From: Dolomedes plantarius
Lineage: Eukaryota; Arthropoda; Arachnida; Araneae; Dolomedidae
Reading direction: 5' to 3'
Assembly (NCBI GenBank): GCA_907164885.2
Contig: OU015492.1
Span: 199,004,460-199,068,459, forward strand
DNA: 64,000 bases
Shown: positions 1-12,193 of the stretch, one piece after another
Layout: every line of letters begins with the position of its first letter
Position numbering within the stretch: the first letter of the stretch is position 1
Position numbers and translations under genes: made by a program
The notes under the pieces: generated by a model
Told to the model about the DNA's origin: nothing
Seen by the model: the letters and a program-made list of their open reading frames with translations, nothing else
Database searches by the model: none

Positions 1-2068
1 TGGTATTGTGAGGCAGTGTTATTTCCCATACTTCCCTCACGTATTTCCCGTTTTTTTTATGTTACCAGTGTCACCACATGTTGGTTTATGTTTATTTTTT
101 ATCAAATAGGATTCAGTTGTTTATTCCCCGGTGATTCTGCCAGAGGTTTGACTAACTATTCATATAACATATATTCAATGACTACGAGTGAGATCTACGA
201 CCACCTGCCAATGGAGATTATTGAGACATTGAAGCTTCAAACCTTTAGCCTCGATTCTAGTAAATAAACTACAATAGGGTCGAGAAGAAGTATTGTTTCC
301 AACTGTTTTCCCTCCCAACCCTATTGAAAGACAACGATTCCAGAAGTTCATACCCTAAATCAATCTAAAGCTCAAAATTTGAGAATTTCATAAAAGCCGA
401 AACCCTTTCACATTTATTTAGGACGATAAACTATGACTTATTACACTATCCTCAATGTTTTGATTAAAATGGCAAACGACTGCTACAATAAGTAGCTTTT
501 GTGTGAGTACAGCAATACATCAAAGAGTATAAATAGCCAGTATCTTGTGGATCGACACAGGTTTGGTTCGTTCGCCGATCACCCCGCATAGCTGCTCCCA
601 CAGATACGATCAAAGATTGTTAGGTTATTAGCAAAGATGACTAACAGAGTTGTGACATCAAGCTTTATTTACAGCAGCAACTATATACATAATGCAAAAT
701 ATTGAAAACAAGGAGCGCCTACGGGACTGGCCCCTCTTGAAAACACATTCGCACGCCAGAGAGACAAGGGGCGAAAGTGCAGGCATTAGAACGCCAACCT
801 TGGCGGCGACTGAGCTCTATCGCAGCCTTTGGTGACAAACCGGGAATGATCATGGAATATACCAGCAAAGATTGCCCTTGAGTTCGATAAAGTAGTCACG
901 GTACTTAGTTCAACCGAAGGGAATTTCATTGGATTACGTCAGGATCTCGGGTAGGTTGTCTATCAATTCACAATCATCATTCGTCATCATTCTTGTCATC
1001 ACTTGTCATCATTCTTCAAGTTTTCCACTAGCTATTCCGTGAGACAGGAAGCTAGATCGGTTGAAAGAGGCAGCGGTTATTTTTGCAATGCCGCCACGTT
1101 TTTGGTGAGGTTGCTTTGTACGAACCATCAAAGTATAGTCCAAAATTCGTTGAATTTGGGACTTTTCCACATTTGACACATTTGAATTCGGAAAACAAAC
1201 ATAACCGGGCTGTCACCGAAAAATTTCAAAAGAGAACAACTTCCAGTCGTCTTCATTATAAATTGTTTCATAAGTTATACTCTCCCTGACGGTACTCTCT
1301 GTAATTCGAAGTTTAGGTTTCATATAAAGAAAATTAATTTAAATGAAATTAATGGCGACTGCAATTATCCAAACACAATATTCTTCTTGCAGTTACAGAA
1401 ATGAACTTCACTGTAATGATATATTCCAACGTCTACTTATTTTAGGGATCATTAATACGAATTAAACTTCTAAAAGAATATAAACATTTGCCTTCTCGTG
1501 TCACGATTAAACACTTTTATGGGAAGTTTATTAATAAAATGATTTTGTTATTGCACTAATGTAATATTGGTACAATTTTATATTGATTCAATTTATAAAT
1601 TAAGACAAAGTTATATTCAAAGAAAAAAATTCCTTACATTTTTGATCATAAACGGGAATATTTTGAGTAATGACAGGTTCAAATAAATTAATTAAACTGT
1701 ATAAAGTCCCACAAATTTTTTATGTTTATGTAAGCGAAAGAATGTAGAAATACCTTGATATTCAACTAAAATTAAACTGTGAGAAAATGGCCTTATTTGA
1801 ATTTCTAAAGTAAAAACTGCTTACTTTATAAGTAACAGGTTATGAAAATATCTACACAGACTTTTCCTTTTCGTGTAATAGGTGTTGATTATGCATACTT
1901 GAGAACTGTACAAAAGAGATAGGCATGCAGCCTAGAGCCCACATAAGAATCAAAAACAGTTGTAGATAAAAATGTGCAAATTTTGACCCCATAGAGTAGT
2001 TTTAGAATACTCTAGAGTAAATGAAAATCATAACAGAGTGATTTTTTTAATTCAATGTTATTTCAAGT
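1..2068. other. AT-rich DNA, no supported gene
   Basis: No reading frame here has recognisable protein similarity; the short open frames lack domains. Two things stand out. A TATAAATA word lies at 528-535, followed by a moderately GC-rich stretch to about 900. That stretch reads on the minus strand like LTR or promoter DNA, with an AATAAA word near 670, but I could not find both ends of an element. A short degenerate tandem of the word gtcatcattctt lies at about 967-1020. Confidence 0.6.
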
Positions 2069-2739
2069 TTAAGGGAACAAGAGACCTTTGACATCGTTTT
2101 TTTTAAATATTCAATATTTTGTTGTACATAGAAATGAGAATATTTAATATTCTTTTCTAATACATTCAGGATACTTAGAATTCACAAATAAGTATTTTGT
2201 AAAAATAAGACCTGTTTTTCAAAAAGTTCTTCAAAAATCCTAGAATTTTTCAAAATGTTCCATGCGTATTTATTTCTTCGTGATTTCTTCCAATTTTCTC
2301 AAGTTTGTTTATTGAAGTTTTTGCCACTAAACTGTGCACAATTCTTTAAAATCACAATCAGTTTTTATATTTAAAGACCATAAAATTTAGTGAAAACATG
2401 CAAAAATATAAAAAATAACGGGAAGACTAGAAAAAATAATATTTAAAACTTTAGGATCATGCAAAAAAATGCACAATTATATTTATATATATATGGTAAA
2501 CTTATAATAAACAATTTAAAGTTTTTAATTGATATGGAATGCGCACGGAGCGTTTTCAGAAATGTTAGAATATTTTAATTTTTTTTGAAAAACTGGAATT
2601 ATTCTTCAAAAAAAATCCTTATTTTGAATTCTAGGAATCTTCAATATAGTAAAAGAGAAAATTATTATTCTCATTTTGTATATACAGTTAAAAATTGAAA
2701 ATTTAAAAAATCGAGTTTGAAGGTCCTCTGTCCCCTTAA
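2069..2739 (+). mobile_element. TTAA-flanked MITE, family 1
   Basis: The element starts TTAAGGGAACAAGAGACC and ends GGTCCTCTGTCCCCTTAA, so it has roughly 20 bp imperfect terminal inverted repeats and a TTAA at each edge. TTAA duplication is the hallmark of piggyBac-type insertion, but there is no transposase. The interior is AT-rich and non-coding. A second copy lies at 36126-36634 in the opposite orientation and aligns along most of its length, which supports the boundaries. The piggyBac assignment is inferred from the TTAA alone. Confidence 0.75.
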
Positions 2740-4793
2740 TCTCGATTTTTAACTTATAGAAATTTTCAGTATAATCTTTTCCTTGAATGACGTTTATACC
2801 TTCAGTAATCTTCATATTACAGTAAATAGTTTTTGTAATGATGAATTTGCTTTTTCGAATTAGAAATGTATTACAAGTAGTTTGCTACACAGTTATTTTT
2901 TACACCGGTATATCTTGAAAGTACAATTGTAGTCAAGAGGGTCATAATACTGAGAAATAAGGAAGGTGATGAAGTTGCAAAGCTCTATAAGTTTATCACA
3001 GTTGAAGACGCAATGATTGCTGAATAACCTATTGAACAAATTAGCTTGCAGTGTCTTAAATGAAGAAACTACAATGATGCAGCAACATGTAAAGATACAC
3101 TTGATGAAGCTAAGTGTAAAAACTACTAAAGCCTTCACTAGAAAAAACCCATAAAACATTCGATATAATTCCACAGGGTTATCAGCTTCTAGAAATTTTT
3201 CAAAACAATTTTTAGGATAAAAAGTTCCAGTTTTTAAAAAATATAAAAAATTATTTAAAACTACTTTAACAAAAATACTAGTAACTAAGCATAACTATGG
3301 ATTATTTGAACAGTTTTGGAATTATATGGAATACAAATCAGGTAATCTTTACAATTTTTTTAATTTAAATTTTGGAAATTCGCTTCATAATTACAAACTA
3401 TAGTGTCAGTCATGTAATTTGCAAACTATACCTTTTGAATTTTTATGCTTTTTAAGAAATGTAAATCATGAATTCAGATTATATTTTATTCGTAATACTA
3501 ACTCTTGTCAGTTTTTTTTTTGTTGATTGCGAACTCTTATCTCGTGTGCGAAAGCAATTAACCAGCATTATTGATGTTTCATTAGACTCTTAATAATAGT
3601 TTAGTTTTTTTAAACATTTTATTTGATAAGTTTTTTCAAGTTCGATAATTTTATATTTAATAAATTTTCTTTATAAAAAAAGTTTCAGAACTTGAGTTAA
3701 TTTTTACTTAACGAAATTTACATATAGCTGCTGCAAATAGAACGATGGGACTTCGTTTAGTAGAGACTCAACTATTATTGAATAGTTATAGTTAAAAAAA
3801 ATTCTTATTGTTTTTAATTAAATATTTATGAGATTTCTGAAAAAGGATAGATGGTTAAAAATAAGTTGCTGTTTATAATGATAAAATAATTCATCTCCAA
3901 TAATGGGGAAATAAATTTTGTTTTTTATTACAGTTGCAATAAAAACTATCCACAAAAAATGTATTGTTTCGTAAGATAATTAATTCACACATTAAAATAA
4001 AGAATACTTCAATTAAAAAATATGATATTTTATTTATCACACGTAATGTGCATAAATAGTTCTACTAATTCCATTCCGTTAGGGAATACATAATAAAACC
4101 ACGATAAGAAAATTAAAATACCCATCCATTTAAATCCTAAAAAAAAAAAATTACAGTAATTCTTTCACATTTTTTCCTTACATTTTAGAATATTTACTGA
4201 AAGGTGTGACATGAACTAAATATAATTACGCATGTATATATTTTATACTTAATACTCGAATACAGATGATTAATTAATAGTTGTTTTCATATTTCGCGTC
4301 TTTTCATTTATTGATTTAACAGAATAAAAAATAAAATGTTTTAAATATTTCTCTTAAAAACAATTAACGGCTAAAAAGGCAGAAAATTTCAATTTCAATT
4401 GTCAGAGGTATTTTTACTTTTGTTATATTACATTTGTTAATGAACAGCGTCGTTTTTTCTTTTTTAAAGAATGATCAGCGGTAATGTTGCATTGTGGCTT
4501 ATAAAAATTTAAAAGGGGACGTGTTTGTGGTAAGCAAATGTAATTATAAAAAAAATATATAGCCATTTACATAAATTAGTGAATTTTACGAAGTGCATCA
4601 TGTCACGTGCTCATAGGCACGTGAAGAAGACGTATACCAAAGTAATTATATTTGTATAATTATACGTGGAAACAAAAACGTCTCATGTTAAGTGACTTTT
4701 AAAGACGGCAACTGATTGTGTGGGACTTACTGCAAAAAATCCTTTAGCTAGTTTCTAGATCTGCTGTTATGGTCCATGTGATATGTCAATAAT
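2740..4793. other. AT-rich DNA, no supported gene
   Basis: No convincing coding sequence is visible. The one notable site is a perfect 8 bp inverted repeat at 4603-4624 (tcacgtgc, 6 nt loop, gcacgtga) containing two CACGTG E-box words. The remainder is low-complexity A/T sequence. Confidence 0.6.
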
Positions 4794-5069
4794 GCCCTTT
4801 ACACGTACGCTCTTTCGCGAGTGCTTGGAGCGTACGGGATTGCGCGCGCGCTCCAAGCACTCGCGAAAGAGCGTACGTGTAAAGGGCGCTAATAGCGCCC
4901 TTTATACGTACGCTCTTGGAGAGCTTGGAGTGTACGCGATTGAGCGCGGAAAAACTTGCAGTACGCTCAAAAGAAGCTTTCCGTTCCTCTCCGACACCTT
5001 CACACGTGCACTCAATCGCGCGGGATCGTGGTTTCACGTGGGAAAGAGCGTACGTGTAAAGGAAGCTAA
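4794..5069. repeat. GC-rich snap-back palindrome array
   Basis: A GC-rich island inside AT-rich DNA. Positions 4794-4832 and 4849-4887 are perfect 39 bp inverted repeats around a 16 nt spacer. The 20 nt core ccctttacacgtacgctctt occurs four times in alternating orientation: 4795-4814 (+), 4867-4886 (-), 4898-4917 (+, one change) and 5044-5063 (-, one change at its end). The sequence from about 4912 to 4950 is a diverged version of 4809-4850, so the array looks like a palindromic unit plus an older expanded copy. The long open frames across it on both strands are products of its composition. It could be a foldback-type element or a product of palindromic amplification; I do not recognise the family. 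Confidence 0.85.
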
Positions 5070-5109
5070 TGCTTCATGCCTTGCCAAGGTTCACAGTGGG
5101 AGAGCTTAG

Positions 5110-6008
5110 TTCAAATTTTCAAGATGCTAATATTAAACTTTAAAAGAATAATGCAAGATTAAAACTTAAAGGTTTAATAATAACAACTAAAATGAACACA
5201 CATTACAAATCTTAAGAGCTTCCGCATCATGAAGCGGCCATGGAACTGTAAAATGTTGGAACGAACGAACCAGCGAACGAACACAGCAAACAACAATGAA
5301 AAACTTCCTTCTCACTTCACATCCGTTCTTCTGTTATTGCAATCAGGAAAATTATGCACAGCGCACACGCGCCTTCTTCCTCTCATGGCGAACCTTACGA
5401 CACATGGAGACCACAGAGCTTTTACGAATGACACTCTGCACTCGGGCAGATTCAACGACGGAACAGTCCCGATCTACTTACTGTAAGTGATATAGCTGTG
5501 TCAGGGCAATACATATGAACTACGTCCTTCAACTGGTAGACCACATTTGCTGACAAAGCGGGAACGTTGAGTGTTGAAAGGATAGTAAGAAAAGTGCTCT
5601 ATGGGTGTGATCCAAACGAATGTTTACAACATTCCAGGAAATAGTGTTGACACACTGACTCTTCGTAGGATGCTCATGGTAGTCTGCTTTCAAAGCGAGC
5701 AGCCTCCCACAAACCGGGCATCTGCACGATCAGCACCAAACACCGAATAGAGGAAGTAAAACGCGTCATCAATAAATACTTAAAAGATATGACGAAGAGT
5801 GCCTTGCAGTAAAGAATTTTACTACATATTTTAGTAGTCTGATACGTTTGGATCACAAAAAGTTAGCTGCTATTGTTTATTGGACCATCGGTAAAGTTAA
5901 GTGAAGATAGCTCATTGGCATGGAGATGACAGTTTGGTCTTCGTTGAGTTCCTTAGTCTCACACGGGGAAAAACTATTTCGATTCATATATAAGTAATTA
6001 AGGTAATT
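5110..6008. other. Mixed-composition DNA, no supported gene
   Basis: Base composition is less AT-rich than the surroundings between about 5230 and 5720. Features include a repeated acgaacgaac word near 5261-5282 and a ttactgtaagtgat stretch near 5479 that resembles a splice donor. No protein domain is recognisable in any frame. It could be a diverged retroelement LTR or UTR, but I found no paired ends. Confidence 0.4.
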
Positions 6009-6290
6009 ATTAAAACTCATGGCGCAACAGTCCGATGTGGACATGGGTCGGCGGTACCCATCTCCGCTTTCGTAACCGAGGGCTTGGGGTGCCATACAGC
6101 ATATGTCTCAGTCAGGTGGTCAACCTGACGTGGGACCCCCAGAGTTTAGTTTCCAAGCATGCTTGGTCCTCATTTTATAGACCCACTGAAGGGATGAAAG
6201 GCTGAGTCGACCTTGCCCAGTCACAGAGTTGAACCCTGGACCTGTGGGATGGCAGCTTGACGCTTTTAACCACTACGTCACCGGACTTCA
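6009..6290 (-). mobile_element. tRNA-derived SINE, family S1
   Basis: Read on the minus strand, the element starts with a tRNA-like head near 6290. The head has an A-box-like ggtgacgtagtggttaaaag and a B-box-like gggttcaactc. A conserved body follows, including the word acctgactgaga, and it ends near 6009. A second copy at 27080-27356 has the same orientation and aligns end to end. Pol III boxes plus a shared body are the usual SINE signature. No coding capacity. Confidence 0.75.
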
Positions 6291-7510
6291 AGATAATTCT
6301 GAATTTACTATATTTAATATAAATTTGCGGTTATTTTATGGGAGCCATTCATTTCCCAGAATAACACAACCGTCTAAAAATCGCGGGCCATGCAACACTA
6401 GTTTGATAACATCAATGGCAAGGAATTGGACTATCATCGCAAGATCGCTGTATTTAGCCATATCAAAAGCAGGATGATGAAATAGAATATTGACTTTGAG
6501 CTAGGTCATAATGCTTAACATCAGTAAATGCAATCACGAATGCTGTTGTGAAGGAATGGAGACAATCTCCCATGGGTATAGTCAAATCTGTTATCAAGCA
6601 GATATAACTAAGAAAGTTGGACAAAAAATATATTTAGTTTAGATTGTGTTTTAGGTGTGAATAGAAGAGATAAACACCAGAGTTAGTATAATTATAATTT
6701 TTTGGTTTTAAATACATTAGTTTTGATACTAACTCAAGTACGGTGTTCAGTAACTCAATTTGTTTGTCTGCTTGTTCAGCTTTTATCATCCATCTCACCA
6801 TTAAAACGTTTGTAAGACCCAAGTATCTATTTGCTTTTGAATATAAGATATTTAATAATGACTATCATCGAGTTCAGAATGTTTCATAGCATTATGGAAT
6901 TAGACTTGCGAGTAAATTCCGCAGTAATACTTCTTTCACAAAGAAAAAAAATCAGAATAACTATAATAAAATAACAAAATCAGTATCTCGCTTATAAAGT
7001 GTATATAATTGACAAATTTATTTATTTTGATATGAGAAAAAAACTATTTCGTCGTAATTACTATACTAAATTACTGGCATACAAAATATTTAGAAGTTTG
7101 GGAGGAAATGAATAAGGAATTAAAATAGGTATTTCACGTTTCTAAGGTATTTCAGTCAACAGAATACCAGCTTTGATGTCAGGACACTTAAGTTTCAATA
7201 TTCTCTCCTGCAAGATAGTTTTTACAGTGGCGCCCGACCATTGGAAAGAATGATAGTAATTGTTACTTGTAACATATACAAAAATTCATGTTAAAAAAAG
7301 TCAACATAATTTAATAATATATTTAAGGAAAAACATGAAAAGTTCATGAACAGAATAAAATTTTCTTTCTTTGGTCTAAAAAGTGAAGGGGAACAAGTGA
7401 AGAATGATATAAAAAATGATCATTTTCACATCGCATGGGTACTTTATATAGTAGCGTACTAGCTTCGACGTTATAAAATTCGAAGAAGTTTTCTAGATTA
7501 AAAAGAAAGT
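6291..7510. other. AT-rich DNA, no supported gene
   Basis: No recognisable gene, RNA gene or repeat boundary was found; the short open frames have no domain features. Confidence 0.6.
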
Positions 7511-7767
7511 CATTATAGGTTGTTGTGACGCCACGAACATTATAGGGTGGTCAACTAAACACCTTCCAATTCGGGTCCTGCGAGAAAATAAAGCATATAT
7601 GCTCCTGGAATGTCCTCTTGCAGGAAGTACCCTATAATGTTCAAGTCATTACAGATTGTTGTGCGACGTGAATATTATAGGGTGGTTAACTAAACAACCT
7701 TTCACGTCGGGTCCTGCGAGTAAATACAGCATCTATAATTCTGGAATGTCCTCTCGCAGGAAGTAAA
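7511..7767. repeat. Two-copy tandem repeat with internal hairpins
   Basis: Two tandem units of about 136 and 120 bp begin at 7511 (cattataggttgttgtg) and 7647 (cattacagattgttgtg). Each unit contains tcctgcgag and later ctcgcagga or a close variant, which could pair. The first unit is also bracketed by gaacattatagggt (7535-7548) and its exact complement at 7629-7642. The design suggests a small hairpin or MITE-like element that duplicated in tandem. Confidence 0.75.
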
Positions 7768-7922
7768 GTTAATTCGCCCAGTGAGTACTTCCACAGTAAA
7801 GAAACCGACGAAATTCATAATTTGCAATGGAAAATGTCCGCAGAATAAGTCACGAAGGGAACTTTTTGTATTGCTTACAAAAACTTCTTTAATGAAAGGG
7901 GATCTAGTTGTTTTATATCTAA

Positions 7923-7958
7923 CTAGCTGACCAGGCAATGCTTAGTTATTGCTAGATT

Positions 7959-8008
<50 letters not shown>

Positions 8009-8943
8009 TTGATTAAATGAACACAATTGAAAGTTTGATATCAATTATTGTATTTTGTTAAAAGAATATGTTTAACCGTCCTCACCTGAAGGTTAAACGG
8101 TATAAATCCACATGACACATCAACCCGACAGTAATCTTCCAGTAGGGGCCCACAGGCAGCCCGGAGGGAACAAATCTGCACTCAACCAGCCACCAAGAAG
8201 ACAATCCATTAATTTCTAATTAAGAATCTATTTCATTCAGCAACACTGTAGAAAAATAAGCGCTCGCATTACCATTGCTAAAGATTGATTAATCTAAACT
8301 AATTTTATCCTTACTCTTTGTAAAGCATTATATCCCAAATATCCTAGCTTGTATTTAGTTAAAATTAGATATTTACATAAACATTATTATTTTTATGTTT
8401 TGTATTACTTGAATTGTAATTACTATGTTCTTCAGTTTTACGTTCATTGCAATGATCTTGGATATACAATGTTTTTGGGGATTCCATTTGGCATATATAC
8501 AAACAAATCCCTTAGTTTTCATACAAGGGAACATGCAACGTATAAATGTCCATGAGAAAACATGGATTCTCCAAATTCAATCCACATACTTGCAACGATT
8601 AACCTTGTGATTTATTTATCGTTATTGCAAAAGCCAGTTTAATTGGAAATTTCAATCGTTTGAATTCGAATGCCATATCTGTTCGTATCATTGGTCTACA
8701 TGGTATTAGCACATCCTCTCCTTTGAATTTACCAGTTAAAATTGTTGCTTCAATTACATTGTTTTATAATGTTTTGAAAATATTTTTAACTTTCTTTCTA
8801 CTGGTCAGATTGAGGATTTCAATAGTTTTGAACCTTCTCGGTACAACACGGGCCATTTTGCAAAAAACCATATGTAAATCGGTCCAGTAGTTTTTAAGTC
8901 TATAGTGGACACACATACGAACATTGCCTTTTATATATATAAA
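7923..8943 (-). mobile_element. Non-autonomous Helitron-like element
   Basis: Read on the minus strand, the element starts near 8943 with tttatatatataaaaggca and ends ggtcagCTAG followed by T at 7923-7926. A TATATATATAAAA-type 5' end and a CTAG|T 3' end are typical of arthropod Helitrons. The 5' TC is changed to TT, so the 5' edge is approximate. A (TA)n run at 7959-7991 and a (GA)n run after it are internal. No Rep/helicase coding remains. A nested insert in the middle (about 8050-8210, GC-richer) is possible. Confidence 0.6.
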
Positions 8944-11253
8944 CTAGTAAAACTTTTCTAGCGATAGTAATATCTTTCAATTTCATTTAAAAAATTACTG
9001 ATGATTTACGGTTGTTAATTAGTTATTAAGTTTGTCTGTTTGTTTGTTAGTAGGTTTTTACGCACTATGGTCATTTATAAGAAATATTATTTGCAATTAT
9101 TCCATTTCTCAAAATATATCCTATTTAACAAAGGAACTGATCATGCAGAGGTTCTATTTATGTTTTCACTCCTTTTAAAAGAAATGCGGAGTCAAGATTT
9201 CGGGTGGAAAATATTCAAAACCGCCATCCTCTGCGAAACCGAAATGCAAATGCTTGCTCACGTTGTTTATCCATAGCGTTTTGATTTTGTGATCGATTCG
9301 CTGTTTTTCACTATCTTCGTTCCTCTGTGCATTATTGCCCTTTTATTTCTAAGTACGGAGAAAGAGAAATGCTGAATGTTCGCGGCCTCGGTCACGAAAT
9401 ACCCACATAACATGGGCGGATCAATAGGCAGCGAAATTCTGACATCGTATATATCGCAGGCGATCGAAAAATGCACAAAGCATAAACACAAAGTATTATT
9501 TTCTCTTACTTTCCCCCTCAACCTTTCACCAAGTTTTAGAAAACGTGTTATAAATTAGCCTTGTATTATCGTGAGTAAATACTTTGAGATTTATCTGTTA
9601 TTTGCTACGTTTGTGGGAGATCTGAAAAAAATGTATTGTAAGTTGTTGAATTTGAACCATTTTTTAGGAGGTTTTTTTTATGAATGTCATTAATAGTTGA
9701 ATTCTGATGTCTCCTTTGAGCTTAGCAATGCTATGAAATTTGAATAAATCGATGCTCGATAACGGGGAATTTCTTTTCAGTCAAACTGATATATTATTCC
9801 CATTATAAATATAAAATGTTTCTAACTTTAAAGCTGGAAGAAAAGATTAGAGACTTTAAATAACTGCACAACATGGCTTATTTTAATTGTTCAGCTATTT
9901 GCCATGCAGCATAAACACAAAGTATTTTTTATTTTATTTTCGTCTGACCATTTCACCAAATTGTTGGGACCTCGAGAAATATTAGCTTCGTAGTTATTGC
10001 AAATAAATTTTAAAAAGAAAATACCCTGGAATTTACGTTTTTTTCGGGTAGCTATGTTTGTAAGACAGTTGAAAAAAAGCAAGCTGTAAGGTTTAAAGCT
10101 TTTTAGTTTTTGTTTTGTTTTTGAAAAAAGAATCACCTTTGATACTTAAGTTTTCATGTTCCTTTTTATATTCGTAAAACTACAGAGTTTTAATATAATG
10201 ATATCATATAAACTGAAATTTTGTTCTTTGCTTAATGTAAATATCGTTCTCGTCATAAGTGTCAAAAAGTTGTCATGTTATAACTGCTAAATTGCTCAAC
10301 AATACTATTTGGGTATTTCTAATAGTTCAATAATTTGTCATACTAAGTATAAATGAAAAGTATTATTTTGTTTGATTTCTCCCACATCAACCTTCCACCA
10401 AGCATAGAACACGTAGGTTCTTTTAGAGTCTCTCCTTATGTTCCTTGTAAATTTTTTGTTTCCCTTTTGATTATTGATATGATTGTTAATAACTTCCTAA
10501 TTACAACACTATTTTAGGGCAAAGCGAGTTTTGGGATATATGTTTCTATGCAAAGCAGTGTTATTTACAGATATCTGTCAATTTTTGTCTTTGCTAACGT
10601 TAATTATGATCCTCTATTAGATGAAGCTTAAAACTGCCTTGCAGTTTTGCCGCTAAGTGTTCCTCGTTATCTTTGAAGAGCAATACATTTTCCTAGTTTA
10701 TTTTTATATTCTTGTTTGCCATAATATTTTTAGAGTTATCTCGTAATATTATAAAAAAAATATCTTTCTTGATACGTAGTGTTTGTAAACATGTATTGCT
10801 GAAGTATGAGTAATCTGGTAGTCCGCGTACAGAATTAAGAGCAAAAGGATGAAATTATATACATCAGAAAAATGCTTGGCAACCATCATAAATATGACTA
10901 GAGACAAGCTATAAAGGTAGAAGATGTTTTTAGCATTCCACATTCACACCCACACATACAAACGGGGGCTGGATTTCCTTACAAAATCTATTTGTCTGCC
11001 GCAAAATTGCGAATGTTTTGAGGATGTGTCTGATAGAAGTATTTTGAAAGCATTCATTTCTCAGGTGGTTTGCTGTAGCGTGATTTCCACTCTTTAAGGA
11101 AGGATGTACAATGTTTAGAGTAAAATTAGCATTGACGAAAAAACGTAGGACTTAAAAAATAAATGATTTATAGGCCAACATACTGTGCCGTTAACTTCAA
11201 AACTAAGGGAGATATGTCAGAAATGATACTTGGTTGCTTTATTAATTTTTTTT
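8944..11253. other. AT-rich DNA, no supported gene
   Basis: Both strands lack convincing coding sequence. No tandem array, tRNA or paired element ends were recognised. Confidence 0.6.
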
Positions 11254-11383
11254 ACGTAGGATTACGTTCCTCCATAACGGTCCACCGGAAAGGAAAATTT
11301 CAGACCCTAAAACCGTCCGTCCGTCCATCCTCGCGAGTTGAAATTTTGGTAGCATGCCAAACCCAGTTTATCCCTTGGACAAG

Positions 11384-12111
11384 TTAAGGGGACAGTGGAC
11401 CTTCAAGCCTAACTTTTTTCGTTTTAAATGGATTTACTTGAAATTTGAATATGTGATTAGTACCACAGATATGTAAAAGTGATTAAAATTTAAAGATAAA
11501 ATATTAATAATTTATGAATTATGAATTATTAATTATATCAAAAATTGGCCTAATTAAAAATGTTCCAGGCGCATTTCTTTTGCATATAATATGGTAATTT
11601 TTATTTACAGGATACCTTATAGAACTAACAATGAAACTTATTGCTTATTTTAAGCATTCATTAAAAATAAAAAGAGAAAAAAATAATAATAATGAAAACA
11701 CCCTTTTTATTACGCAAAATACCTATAAATCATCTTTTCGAGTACAAAATTTAGAAATTCTGAGCTACGAAGCATAATTATTTTCAATAAGATTTATTCG
11801 ATATACAGTTAAGTATATAAAACTTAAATTTCAAAGCAATACGATAATTAGGAATGCGCCTGGAACAGTTTGAATATTCGTATGACATGAAAATTTTTAT
11901 TTTAAGAAAAACACATTTAAAGTTATTGCTGTTAGTAACCACATAATATCTAAATTAAATACAAATTCCTATAACTAGGAAAATAATGACAAAAATTAAA
12001 AATTCTTTTTGCAACACATTCCTACTCGTGCGTAGTTTCACAATTCAATAAATGAAAAAAATTTAATTTTTGGACAAATTTCAGAATTTTGAAAGTCCAC
12101 TGTCCCTTTAA
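11384..12111 (+). mobile_element. TTAA-flanked MITE, family 2
   Basis: Starts TTAAGGGGACAGTGGACC and ends GTCCACTGTCCCTTTAA, with TTAA at each edge and inverted repeats of about 23 bp. The interior is non-coding. A nearly full-length copy in inverted orientation lies at 61104-61825. It is inserted in the head of the R2 repeat. Its termini resemble those of family 1 (2069-2739 and 36126-36634), so the two are probably mobilised by the same enzyme. That is an inference. Confidence 0.8.
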
Positions 12112-12150
12112 ACAGAAAAATACTAAGATGTGTCAAAATTTTGACATACA

Positions 12151-12190
<40 letters not shown>

Positions 12191-12193
<3 letters not shown>

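Noticed and set aside
4783..5109. 108-codon open frame rich in Arg and Ser, with an overlapping frame on the minus strand
   Set aside because: It lies entirely in the GC-rich palindrome array, where both strands stay open because of composition; the peptide repeats simply mirror the inverted repeats.
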